64,000 nucleotides of DNA from NCBI GenBank assembly GCA_037893245.1, contig JBAIAA010000734.1, positions 124,001 to 188,000 on the forward strand. Direction: 5' to 3'. Shown piece by piece: positions 54,655 through 64,000 of the stretch. Origin of the DNA: Crossaster papposus. Taxonomy: Eukaryota; Echinodermata; Asteroidea; Velatida; Solasteridae. A model generated the notes under the pieces. The model saw only the letters and a program-made list of their open reading frames with translations, ran no database searches and was not told the DNA's origin. The position numbers were made by a program, and so were the translations under genes. Every line of letters starts with the position of its first letter. Positions within the stretch are counted from its first letter, which is position 1.

Positions 54655-55065
54655 TTCCATGCTAATTTTGCTTAGCACAAAAGGTTTTGCTCAGTAAAAA
54701 CTGGTTACCATCCAAAATTCAATGTGCCTGTTTATGTAAAGCAAAATCCAGCTGAATACCATTCTCACAAACGATAGTTTATCACCTAAAAAATAGGCCC
54801 AAGTAAAAATTTGTATGCTAAGCAGTTGTTGTGCTTAGCAGCTCTATGAAACTATTTTTATTTAATGTTTGTATTTAATGTGTTTTGTTACTTAAGTATA
54901 TTTGAACTCTGAACGCGTGTTGCGGGATTAACACAAAAATTAAAAAAAATCCGTTGGACGTAGTCATCTTTGAGCGTGAATCAGAATAAACTGCAAAAAT
55001 CCATTAAGGCCAAATCAAATTTAAAAAACGGGTTTAGCGTCCTCGCCCGCTTATTGTTTTGAGGC
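54655..55065. repeat. Intronic segmental duplication, copy P
   Basis: Matches about 57272-57775: the diverged right part of a CAGGGGCC-type MITE, then CTCTGAACGCGTGTTGCGGG, GGACGTAGTCATCTTTG and GAGGCCGCC. Shorter matches lie at 59820-59930 and 60395-60505. The unit therefore belongs to the duplicated block that also carries the LRR exons. Confidence 0.75.
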
Positions 55066-55351
55066 CGCCACTTTTTTTTCCTTTTTTTTTTGAAAAAAAG
55101 TCATCAGTGTTATTATCTTTTTAAAAACAAGAAAAGCAAAAAAAGGGGGGCGGCTTCAAAAAAACTTTTCAATAATTTATTTGATTACAAAACAATCCGA
55201 TTTGAATGTCTTCATCCCAGGTGTTTTTTTTGTTTTACATTAAAAATGAATTAAACCGCAAACAAAATCATTAACAAGCTTAAAATCAATTTACAAGCAC
55301 CATTACTTAATTAATAATGAATAGGCCTATCTGAACCATATCCAAACTTAC

Positions 55352-55400
55352 AGATATCTGAGGTAAGAGAGTCCACGGAATGTACCGGCGGAAATCGAAG
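55352..55400 (-). pseudogene. Decayed LRR exon of the LGR receptor
   Basis: On the minus strand ISAGTFRGLSYLRYL ends at a GTAAG donor exactly as in the three good LRR exons. Compared with them, about 45 bp covering the acceptor and the first half of the exon is missing. What remains runs into intron-like sequence. If the apparent acceptor at 55413-55416 were used, the exon would be 61 bp, would shift the frame and break the 72-bp LRR pattern. It is probably no longer used. Confidence 0.65.
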
Positions 55401-56058
55401 AGTTGAAATATTCTGCAAAATATTTATATCTCAATAACAAGTACACTATTAACACTACTTGGCACTACTTTATCTTCGAGTAAAAATACCCCCCACCCCA
55501 CCCCCCGCGAAAGCCGAACAGTAGTTATATGTGACGAAATAAACAATTCAACAATCGTTGGTGGATTTAGCTGTTCGATGTCTCTTTCAAAAAGAGAATA
55601 CAACTTCCCAAAGAAAGAACAAAATAGTGTTCGTGCTGGTTAAACTCGAGGAACACATTTTGAATGATCCTTTACAGATCGATGGTCGCGTTCACTTGAA
55701 GGGGAATTGTTTCTCTCTAGATTCTTACCTGAAATAAAAATAGGCTTTCTGGCTGTTTTTTCCCGAGTTTAAGACAATTAAAGCTAAAGACAAGAAATAG
55801 GTCCCTAAGTTTTAATATTATTTTTAATTTTTTGCAACTACATAATCGGAATCTATTTGTTGCAGTGTGACTGGTCTCCACCAAGGATACATAACATCGT
55901 CGTATGCCTTGCAGCAGGGCATAATGCGCAAACGCGTAATCACCAAATGCTCCCCAACTGGGCATCCCCAACTGGGCATCATTTTGTTTATGTAAAACAA
56001 AATGCATCTATGAAACTTAAACATTTTCGTCAAAATTTACACAAGTTGCTTTCAACAA
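55401..56058. repeat. Intronic block shared with 60680-61228
   Basis: CCGCGAAAGCCGAACAGTAG, TATGTGACGAAATAAA, CAATCGTTGGTGGATTT and GTGACTGGTCTCCAC recur in the same order near 60870-61228. This shows that the two loci descend from one duplicated segment. ORFs here are not supported. Confidence 0.7.
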
Positions 56059-56725
56059 TTAATTTTATCCATAAAAGATAAAATACGTTATACTTGGGGC
56101 ACATAAAGCCTAAACTCCTTTTGGCGTCGTAGGCAAAACGTTTCTAAGGTCGTTCTGAAAAATTGCACAACCAGCAATAATAGCCCCCCCCCCCCCCCCC
56201 CCCCCCTTTCGGACGGGTATATTTTAACTGTTAAGAAACGTGGCTTGGTCGTTTAGAAAGTTGCGCAAGAAGAAGGGGGAAAATAAATTCCTTACCTTAA
56301 ATTCCTTAAGGTTATATCTGGTAGAAATGCAAATTAATAGGTAAGATTGACCAATGGAGAACTTAAGATATCCTACCTTGATCAATGAGAAGAAAAGACA
56401 GTCCGAAGAGTTTGGGTATTTAACCCAGAACACGAGGCATTCGGGCCGCCAATTTGGTTGCAGCTATCAGCAACTCAGGAAAAATTGTTGACCAAAACTT
56501 CTTAAAAAAGAGACCCTGTCGGTCCAAGTAAAAGTCGGGCATCACGCTGGTGAGCCGCCCGCAGCTAGCTATACCATGGTGGGGTCACTGAGATGAACCT
56601 TCATCATATATATATATGTTTGAATTTGTTTGAAGAAGTTTTTGGTCAAATAAAGGGCTGCTTTTTGCTGTAGCAAGGAACCAAGATATGTTTGTTCTAC
56701 ATTTTAATTGCTTCCAAGTATAATT
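56059..56725 (+). mobile_element. Solo A-B fragment of the Ngaro-like element
   Basis: An A repeat (with a 22-C run plus extra bases inserted at about 56186-56243) joins directly to the last part of B, ending GCTTCCAAGTATAATT. All coding sequence and most of the minisatellite are absent. It is a fossil of the family seen at 37549-45647. Confidence 0.85.
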
Positions 56726-57271
56726 GTTATTCAGACGTGTGTCAAATACGATTTATAATACGTGTGGAAGAACATTGATTCACAATGCTTGGGAACGTTA
56801 TAGTCTTTCAATGAAATTTTTCTTGAATTTTGATTTTCGCGTCAGCACGCTTATATGCCCTTCTGCCGGGGACACGACGACGATATATGTACTTTTTAAG
56901 TGTACAAGGTGGACATTTTAAAGTATAGCGTGCATGAGATTGGGTTCCATTCTTTTATGACTTTATAAACAATATCAAACTTAAAGCTCTTTGTGATTAG
57001 GGGGTCCCTCTACATGTAGTGCCCCAGCGGGGAATGACACGAGAGGAAAGTTGCCCATTGTACTGTCGAGTCAAAAGGAGAATACAAACTGAAATACACT
57101 TTAAAATAAGTAACATTATGTGTTAAAAGTGCTGTTGGAATTGTTTTTGTCTCTTAAAAATTGCATTGTATAGTACGGATGTAAAGTTATTCTTCATGTT
57201 CGGGTTAAAAATTGGACAGATTTGTAAGATTTATATATATCCACCTTGAAGAGGATCATTAACTTCCCCGT
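56726..57271. other. Intron, no exon recognised
   Basis: No supported feature on either strand. Confidence 0.4.
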
Positions 57272-57775
57272 TAACTTGCTCAGTAAAACTGGTTACCATC
57301 CTAAATTCAATGTGCCTGTTTATAAAAAGCAAAACCCAGCTGAATATCTACCAGTAACAAACAATGGTTTATCACCTGAAAACTATATACTGTAGTCCTA
57401 TAAATATGTTTAGGCCAAGTACGGATTTGTACGCTAAGCAGTTGTCGTGCTTAGCAGCTCTATGAAATTAGCACCTTATGCTAAGCTGTTGTTGTGCTTA
57501 GCAGCTATATAAAATTAGCACCCTGGTTATACAAAAAAAAGATTTTTATTTAATGGTTTCTATTTAATGTGTTTTGTAACTGAAGTATAATAATTTTATT
57601 TGCCGTGACTCTGAACGCGTGTTGCGGGATTAGCACAAAAATCTAAGAAAATCCGTCGGACGTAGTCATCTTTGCGCGTGATTCTGATTTAAACTGCCAA
57701 AATCCATTAAGGCCATATAAAATTAAAAAACATGTTTAGCATCCCCGCCCGCCCATTTTTTTGAGGCCGCCTTCT
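57272..57775. repeat. Intronic segmental duplication, copy Q
   Basis: Second copy of the 54655-55065 block. The LRR exon present near copy P and in the 59-60 kb units was not found here. Confidence 0.75.
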
Positions 57776-57985
57776 TTTTTCTTTTGTATTCCTTTTTAAA
57801 AATAATGATAAATTGTATTATCTTTTTGAGAAAAACAAACAAAACAAAAACAAAAAAATTTAAGATGGTATTTTAAAAATCGTATTTTTAGACTTTAGCA
57901 TTACTGTGTACATGCTGTGAAAATATATTTGTTTATAAAATGAAGGCTAGGGTGTGACGTGTATGGTGCATACATGATCGACCTA

Positions 57986-59155
57986 CATTAGCCTCTGTCG
58001 TGAATTGACGAAAATCAACCGAAGAGGGCGTTTTGCGGAAATTTGTCAATATGGCTTCCGAGCTCTCGCGTAAGACTAACGACAGCTATACCATGGAGGA
58101 AGGAAAACAGATAGTTATTGAATTGCGGGGAAATACTTAATACAAAAATAGCCAATTTGCTTTCCTGCACTTAAAAAGACCCGCCGTGTATTTATGCTCC
58201 TTAGAAATCCGGTTATAGGCCCAACATTTTAACTATTTGTTTTTGTTCAGTGGCACTGAACTGAAGCTTTATTTGAATGCCATATATTTGACTGCCAAAT
58301 ATTTGAATGCCATACAGTTAAACAATTTCTGGGGCCAATTCATACAAGCAATATTTGTTTTGCATTTTGTATTTTTTTTGTGGACGTCAAATGTAAATTT
58401 GGGGCTTTACACACAAGCACTTTGTTCACATCCTTACTATATTGACGTTAAACCTCAACATTCCTGAATCCTGCAATGTTAATTTAAAAACCAACCAGTT
58501 TTAAACACTTGTTATACTGTCACATTAAATTTAGACGCCTATGAAATCTAGTATCTTTCACCCTGTTATTGACTGAAACCTCACATGGGTCATAAATGAC
58601 ATTTACTATTAAAAGAAGTTCGTAAATATTAAACTTGGATTTTCCAAGAATCAATCAATTGCGCCACGACATAGGGAACACTCGGTCGATTGTGTGCCAA
58701 ATTTCTGGACGCCACCGTTTGGGGTTTTTTTCAGACTAAGTTTACATCTAATTTGTTGACAGAGGGGAAATAGCAAGCATTATTAACATTAACATGGTAA
58801 AGGTACAATGAATTTGCAGTTTGTCAATAAAGAAATTTGGCAACATTGCATGAGGAAAGTCGGCCCAACATTAACTGTTTATAAACAATGTACACGTCGA
58901 ATTAGTACAGCTAGCTACGCACGTACGTATAGCGCAGCACACTTTCACCAACTGACCATTTTCAGTAACTGTTTCTTTCTCTTTCGCAATTTTACGTTTT
59001 TTGATGACATTCAGCCTTATAACTACTGTTTATTCTTTCGAAAAAGCCACAGCCTTTAGAGCTCCGTCGTAAGCCATAAAGTTCTGACATGGACGACACA
59101 CGTGGTTGCTATTGTTAAGCGCCGCCATTTTGAAAGGTCATGACAGAGGCTAATG
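57986..59155. repeat. Possible MITE-like insertion with 18-bp inverted ends
   Basis: CATTAGCCTCTGTCGTGA (57986-58003) and TCATGACAGAGGCTAATG (59138-59155) are inverted with one mismatch. Related sequence AGGGTGTGAC.TGT...TACATGA flanks both sides (57952, 59210), as if the insertion split or joined two copies of a repeat. No coding capacity is recognised. Confidence 0.4.
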
Positions 59156-59454
59156 AATTTTGATTTTTATTCGTGGGTGAGCCATGTTTTATTTTCAAAT
59201 AGGAAGATAGGGTGTGACATGTTCACTACATGACTTGCATCAAAATGTGTCGGGCGGTAATTTTTGGGGGAAAAAAAGAGCCTCCTCCTTTTTTTTCAAA
59301 AAGGCAGGACGCTAAACTTTTGTAATTGTTGTATTATTATTTTGGCCTAACAAGCTTAAAATAAATTCAGAAGCATTATTACAGCAGCTATTCATCAACA
59401 ATGACAACACAATTTAATATTTAATAGGCCTATCTGAACCATATCCAAACTTAC

Positions 59455-59526
59455 AGGGTGTCGAGATTGGAGAGTTCACTAAATGTACCGGCGGGAATCG
59501 TCTGAAGGGGAAGATTGTTCATGAAC
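59455..59526 (-). CDS. LRR exon of the LGR receptor (copy 1)
   Basis: A 72-bp exon lies between ...TTCGTTTGATTCGACAG and GTAAGTTTGG. With two bases from the preceding exon it reads (L)FMNNLPLQTIPAGTFSEL, then SNLDTL, a single 24-residue leucine-rich repeat. One-repeat 72-bp exons with this phase are characteristic of LGR/RXFP genes. Its last two bases (CT) plus the first base of the 7TM exon (A) make Leu, so it can splice directly to 51922. It is extracellular and should help form the ligand-binding solenoid. Confidence 0.85.
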
Positions 59527-60011
59527 CTGTCGAATCAAACGAAGAAGAGCAAAGTTGAAATAATCTCCCTTCTCCTCCCCTCCCCCTCCCCTCCACTCCC
59601 TCTCTCCTCCCTCTCCCCTCCCTCTCCCCGTCCCTTCCCCCTGTGTAAACGGAATATAATTCAAATTATGTGAAGAAATAATTATCGTAGGTGGATTTCT
59701 ACACAGCATTTAATTTATTGCAATGTGTTTGGCTTCCCTACTCCTTTTAGGATCCATATTATTATTTTTTACTATAATAAGCTTGGTTTTAATTTGATGT
59801 TATGTTGTGTTAGTTTTTGCCCTGACTCTGAACACGTGTTAGGGGATTAGAACAAACAAATCAAAGAAAATCTGTCAGACATGGTCATCTTTGCGCGTGA
59901 CTCGGATTAAACTGCACAAATCATTTAACAGTATCATTACTGCAGCTATTCATCAACAACTTAACACAATTTAACATTGGATAGGCCTATCTGAATCCCA
60001 TCCAAACTTAC
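59527..60011 (-). repeat. Intron of the first LRR unit, with CT-rich tract
   Basis: The 485-bp intron is nearly identical to 60084-60589 outside a CCCTCCCC-type pyrimidine tract (59570-59642), which differs in length. I count about six or seven differences over roughly 400 bp. Confidence 0.88.
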
Positions 60012-60083
60012 AGCCATGTGAGATTAGAGAGTCCACGGAATGTACCGGCGGGAATCGTCTGAAGGGGAAGATTAATCATGGCA
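60012..60083 (-). CDS. LRR exon of the LGR receptor (copy 2)
   Basis: 72 bp between TTCGACAG and GTAAGTTTGG, reading (L)AMINLPLQTIPAGTFRGL, then SNLTWL. It differs from copy 1 at about 15 of 72 sites, mainly in the first ten and last eight bases and in the F-S-E/F-R-G segment. The LPLQTIPAGTF core is unchanged. Confidence 0.85.
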
Positions 60084-60589
60084 CTGTCGAATCAAACGAA
60101 GAAGAGCAAAGTTGAAATAATCTCCCTTCTCCTCCCCTTCTCCTCCCCTCCCCCTCCCCTCCCCTCCCTCTCTCCTCCCTCTCCCCTCCCCTCCCCTCCC
60201 TCTCCCCTCCCTTCCCCCTGTGTAAACGGAATATAATTCAAATTATGTGAAGAAATAATTATCGTAGGTGGATTTCTACACAGCATTTAATTTATTGCAA
60301 TGTGTTTGGCTTCCCTACTCCTTTTAGGATCCATATTATTATTTTTTACTATAATAAGCTTGGTTTTAATTTGATGTTTTGTTGTGTTAGTTTTTGCTCC
60401 GACTCTGAACACGTGTTAGGGGATTAGAACAAACAAATCAAAGAAAATCTGTCAGACATGGTCATCTTTGCGCGTGACTCGGATTAAACTGCACAAATCA
60501 TTTAACAGTATCATTACTGCAGCTATTCATCAACAACGACAACACAATTTAACATTGGATAGGCCTATCTGAATCCTATCCAAACTTAC
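60084..60589 (-). repeat. Intron of the second LRR unit, with CT-rich tract
   Basis: 506 bp, the near-identical partner of 59527-60011. The pyrimidine tract (about 60120-60218) is longer here. Confidence 0.88.
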
Positions 60590-60661
60590 AGATGTGCGAG
60601 ATTAGACAGTCCACGGAATGTACCGGCGGGAATTGTCTGAAGGGAAAGATTACTCATGACA
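60590..60661 (-). CDS. LRR exon of the LGR receptor (copy 3)
   Basis: 72 bp between TTCGACAG and GTAAGTTTGG, reading (L)VMSNLSLQTIPAGTFRGL, then SNLAHL. It differs from copy 2 at about 9 sites. Further LRR exons and the signal peptide would lie upstream, beyond the LINE at 61231 and outside the window. Confidence 0.83.
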
Positions 60662-61230
60662 CTGTCGAATCAAACGAAGAACAGCAAAGTTAAAATATTC
60701 TGCATAATATTAATATCACAATAGGAAAGTACACTCTTAACACAACTTGACACTACTATTTCTCCGAGTGCCTTTTTAATGTGTAGCATATAATTTGTTT
60801 GAGCGAAAAACAATGATTTGTCTTCATCACATTTTTTCTTTTAGTAAAAATGCTCCCCCCCCCCCCCCCAACCTCCTGCGAAAGCCGAAAAGTAATTATA
60901 TGTGACGAAATAAAACATACAAACAATCGTTGGTGGATTTTTTTGTTCGGTGTTCGATTTCAGAAAGGAGTAACTTTTGATATTGCTAGAATAAAACCAG
61001 TTCAGAAAGAAAAAACAAATAGTTTTCGTGGTTAAACTCTATAGGAACGCATCTTGCATGATCCATTAGAGATCGAAGGTCGCGTTTACTTAAAGGCGAT
61101 GTTTTGTTTATTCTCACGTGAAATAAAATAGGCTTTCTTGTGGTTTTTTTCGACTACATATTTTTTTTTTTACGACTACATAAATTATGTCAGTAGTTCA
61201 TGTGTTGTGCAGTGTCACAGGTCTCCACTA

Positions 61231-64000
61231 CATTTTATTTATTCCATTTCTTTACCCAGGGTGTGCCCAAACAGTTTAAAACTGGTTTTCATTGGGGCCC
61301 TGCATACATCATCAAATAAAATAACAGTACATATTATAAATACAAGGATTTTACAGGAATTCAAAACATTAATACTAATTCTGATTTACGAGATAGGCGA
61401 AAACCCGCAAAAAAAAAAAAATAAGAAGGGGAAATTCCTATCCGGCTCCACATTATAGTGGCAACCAAGTTCTAACTCCGTAGATCAGCGCAATTGGCAT
61501 AATATCTAACAGATGACATGTCGGAGCTCCGATTTAAATGTGCTTAATGAGTCCAATGTTCGCAATTGTTCGGGCAGATTATTCCAAATATTTGCACCAC
61601 TCACAGCGAAACTTGTGGCGTAGCATTCTTTTTTGGCGAAAGGAACTTTCAGTGCCGTGTGGGTTGATTGCCTTGTTTCGCGAATTATTTTAAGTGGTTT
61701 GAAAATATTTGTCATGTACAAAGGAGTCATTTTGTTGATACTTTTGAAGACAAGAATAGCCTTTTTTGACTTGACTCTTTTTGAAAAAGGAGCCCAATTA
61801 AGACGAGCAAACATATCCTCTGAAGGGGTGAGGAAGGTACATTTAAGGATTATCCGCGCGGCTCTTTTGAGACATTTGTTTAACATATTATCGTGAGATA
61901 TGTACCTTCCTCCCCACACAGTACAACAATACTCTAATGTTGGCATAACTAGACTTACAAAGAGTGTGTGCAAGCTGTGTTGAGGAACACAATCACGGAT
62001 TCTGCTTAGTATACCTAATTTAGACACCACCTTTTTTCTTACGTATTCGACATGTGGGCCCCAACTTAATGCTTCATCAATAATTACACCCAAACATTTA
62101 TAAGACTTCACATTTTCAATACGACTACCAGCAATGCATACATTTAAATTAACATTAGATATTTTCTGCTTAGTACCAATAAGCATGCATTTGGTTTTGG
62201 TGGCATTTAAAGCTAGCTTGTTTCTTCCGCACCAGCTGTGAAAACTAGTAAGAGCTGTATTTAAGCGACTTTCTATTATATTAATGTTGGAGGAGCTACA
62301 CGTTAATGTGGAGTCATCTGCATACATAAATAAGTTGCAGTTTGGGGCAATACAAAATGGAAGATCACTAGTATAAAAAATGAATAAAAGTGGACCTAGT
62401 ATCGACCCCTGCGGAACACCAGTGTTTACGGACAGGACCTTTGATATGGTGCCGCTAATATTTACAGACTGACTACGTTCACTTAGGTACGACTTAAACC
62501 AATTAATTACAGAAGATGACATGTTCATCCTTTCTAGTTTCTTTAGTAAGATTTCATGATCAACACAATCAAATGCTTTACTGAGGTCTATAAACACACT
62601 GCCTGTAACTTGTCCATTCTCCATGGCCGCAAAACACTTGTTTGTTAAGTCATGTAGGGTGCTTTCAGTTGAGTGCAGGGGTCTAAATCCTGACTGGCAA
62701 CTAGGAATCAGATTGTTTTCATCAAGGTATCTATATACCGATGAGTGCACCCATCTTTCTAAAATCTTAGAGATAATTGGCAGTATAGAAATAGGACGAT
62801 AGTTACCTGTACTACATTTATCTCCTCCCTTGTGAATTGGTGTTACTAAAGCATGTTTCCAATCTTTAGGGTATCGCTCACATCTTATAGACAGGTTACA
62901 AATATGAGTTAAAGATTTAATGATATAAGGTGAAGCAATTGTAATCATTCTAACACTAATTCCATCCGGACCTGTTGCTTTCCCAACCGACATGGATGAT
63001 ATTTGCTTTCGAACAAACTCTTCTGTAATGTTAGGTACTACGCAATCTTCATCAACAGAATCAAATATAGAGGCGTCAGTATTGTCATCTATTTCAAGTT
63101 CACGCAAAGGGTAATTTCCAGCAGTACGCTTGCCAATTGTTGAAAAGTGTTCATTTAATGTATCAGCAATGTCGGCGATATTGTCAATATTTTCCCCATT
63201 TAGGGAAGTAATCGAATTCGGTACAGTTTTTTGTTTCTTAGGGAGTACCTCCTTCAGAGTTTTCCACAGCATAGAAGAGTTGCTTTTATTTTCTTCTATG
63301 GCGGATGTGTAGTATTTACTTTTTTTACTGCGGATTTTATTAGTTACATTGTTCCGCAGGTTTTTGTATGAATCCCAATGAATTTGTAAGCCTGTGTGCT
63401 TAGCACTTTTGTGTACACGATCGCGCTGCCGCATAAGTTTAAGAATTTCGCTATCGAGCCACGGTACTGAGGCACCCCGAATGCGTTTGGTTTTGACTGG
63501 CGCATGGAGGTTAATGATACTCATAAATATGGAGTACCATATACACCACGCATTATCCACATCATAACAACCAACAACATCTTGCCATGGTGCATTACGG
63601 AGATCGTCCGTAAATGCATCACTGTCTATATTTTTTAGACATCGAAAATTTATTGAACGACCTTTCATTTTTGGTGTTTTCCAACTGTGTAGCCCATAAA
63701 CAAGATAATGATCACTGATTAGGACTGGTAAAACACCACAGTCCTTTATGAGCTCTGGGTTGGAACTAAAAATGAGATCGATGGTAGTTTTAGTAGATTC
63801 AGTGACACGTGTTGGGTCATGTACGAGTTGCGCCATTTGGAACAAACTAAAGCAAGAAATAATTGGATTTGATTGCATACTATCGTATTCCTCTGAAACA
63901 TCACAATTAAAGTCCCCAGTTGTAATAATTTCTTTACATTCACATGAGGCCTTATTAAGGATATCACTCAGTTTTCCCATAAATTCGACAGAGCTTGAAG
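61231..64000 (-). mobile_element. Jockey/CR1-group LINE, runs off the window
   Basis: The 3' end on the minus strand ends GGAATAAATAAAATG at about 61231, inserted right after GGTCTCCAC of the duplicated intron block. The ORF of this element fills 61506 to the window end without a stop. The 5' part is outside. Confidence 0.88.
61506..64000 (-). CDS. LINE endonuclease/reverse transcriptase, intact frame, 5' end off window
   Basis: At least 831 codons are open. The APE endonuclease part has EIITTGDFNCDV (GDFN motif), TTIDLIFSSNPEL and PVLISDHYLV (SDH motif). The RT has GKATGPDGISVRM, FIDLSKAFDCVDHEIL, NTGVPQGSILGPLLF and the catalytic YADDSTLTC. The C-terminus has SGANIWNNLPEQLR. The first in-window ATG (63980) is internal because the frame continues to the edge (SSSVEFMGKL). 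No stop or shift is seen, so this copy may be recent. It lies in an intron of the LGR receptor, in the same direction as the gene. Confidence 0.9.
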   Translation of the reverse strand, partial: SSSVEFMGKLSDILNKASCECKEIITTGDFNCDVSEEYDSMQSNPIISCFSLFQMAQLVHDPTRVTESTKTTIDLIFSSNPELIKDCGVLPVLISDHYLVYGLHSWKTPKMKGRSINFRCLKNIDSDAFTDDLRNAPWQDVVGCYDVDNAWCIWYSIFMSIINLHAPVKTKRIRGASVPWLDSEILKLMRQRDRVHKSAKHTGLQIHWDSYKNLRNNVTNKIRSKKSKYYTSAIEENKSNSSMLWKTLKEVLPKKQKTVPNSITSLNGENIDNIADIADTLNEHFSTIGKRTAGNYPLRELEIDDNTDASIFDSVDEDCVVPNITEEFVRKQISSMSVGKATGPDGISVRMITIASPYIIKSLTHICNLSIRCERYPKDWKHALVTPIHKGGDKCSTGNYRPISILPIISKILERWVHSSVYRYLDENNLIPSCQSGFRPLHSTESTLHDLTNKCFAAMENGQVTGSVFIDLSKAFDCVDHEILLKKLERMNMSSSVINWFKSYLSERSQSVNISGTISKVLSVNTGVPQGSILGPLLFIFYTSDLPFCIAPNCNLFMYADDSTLTCSSSNINIIESRLNTALTSFHSWCGRNKLALNATKTKCMLIGTKQKISNVNLNVCIAGSRIENVKSYKCLGVIIDEALSWGPHVEYVRKKVVSKLGILSRIRDCVPQHSLHTLFVSLVMPTLEYCCTVWGGRYISHDNMLNKCLKRAARIILKCTFLTPSEDMFARLNWAPFSKRVKSKKAILVFKSINKMTPLYMTNIFKPLKIIRETRQSTHTALKVPFAKKECYATSFAVSGANIWNNLPEQLRTLDSLSTFKSELRHVIC

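Overview
This is a window of animal nuclear DNA. There are spliced genes with GT-AG introns, a leucine-rich-repeat GPCR, LINEs, an LTR retrotransposon, a tyrosine-recombinase retrotransposon, a Tc1/mariner transposon and many MITE-like hairpins. The mix (CR1/L2-like LINEs, an Ngaro-like element with an SGNH domain, an LGR-type receptor, an rBAT/maltase-like protein) suggests a marine invertebrate, most likely a non-vertebrate deuterostome such as an echinoderm, hemichordate or amphioxus. The species cannot be fixed from the sequence alone. Perhaps nine tenths of the window is repeats or intron; host coding sequence is about 2.2 kb.

Layout. 1-851: last exon of an alpha-amylase-fold protein (rBAT/maltase-like), plus strand. 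1.2-4.9 kb: MITE copies, CGTACG-rich simple repeats, a direct duplication of about 450 bp and a small LTR-element remnant. 4.9-10 kb: a CR1/L2-like LINE (minus strand) apparently split by a second LINE. 11.8-20.2 kb: a Ty3/Gypsy element (minus strand) that looks whole and young. 20.7-25.3 kb: three MITE-like hairpins and a tandem array with 109-bp and 311-bp units. 26.0-29.6 kb: a decayed Tc1/mariner transposon whose long inverted repeats carry 42/62-bp minisatellites. 30.3-34.9 kb: a large inverted duplication around a decayed transposon-borne gene with a Cys-rich C-terminus and a 'SCDT' motif. 36.5-37.5 kb: an AT-rich hexamer/decamer array, interrupted by an Ngaro-like retrotransposon (37.5-45.6 kb) with tandemly amplified split direct repeats.

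46-61 kb holds the second host gene, an LGR/relaxin-receptor-like GPCR on the minus strand. Its seven-transmembrane exon is at 50836-51922. Three 72-bp LRR exons lie at 59455, 60012 and 60590, and a decayed fourth at 55352. Splice phases agree: each LRR exon ends with two bases of a Leu codon, and the 7TM exon begins with the base that would complete it. The LRR exons lie in near-identical tandem units of roughly 560-580 bp. The introns between them differ at only a few bases outside a pyrimidine tract, yet the 72-bp exons differ at about 9 to 15 sites. This pattern suggests diversifying selection on a recently expanding repeat ectodomain and is the most interesting observation here. The introns hold a nest of three MITEs (52.9-54.0 kb) and a solo fragment of the Ngaro-like repeat (56.1 kb). 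A long LINE ORF (61.5-64.0 kb, minus strand) closes the window.
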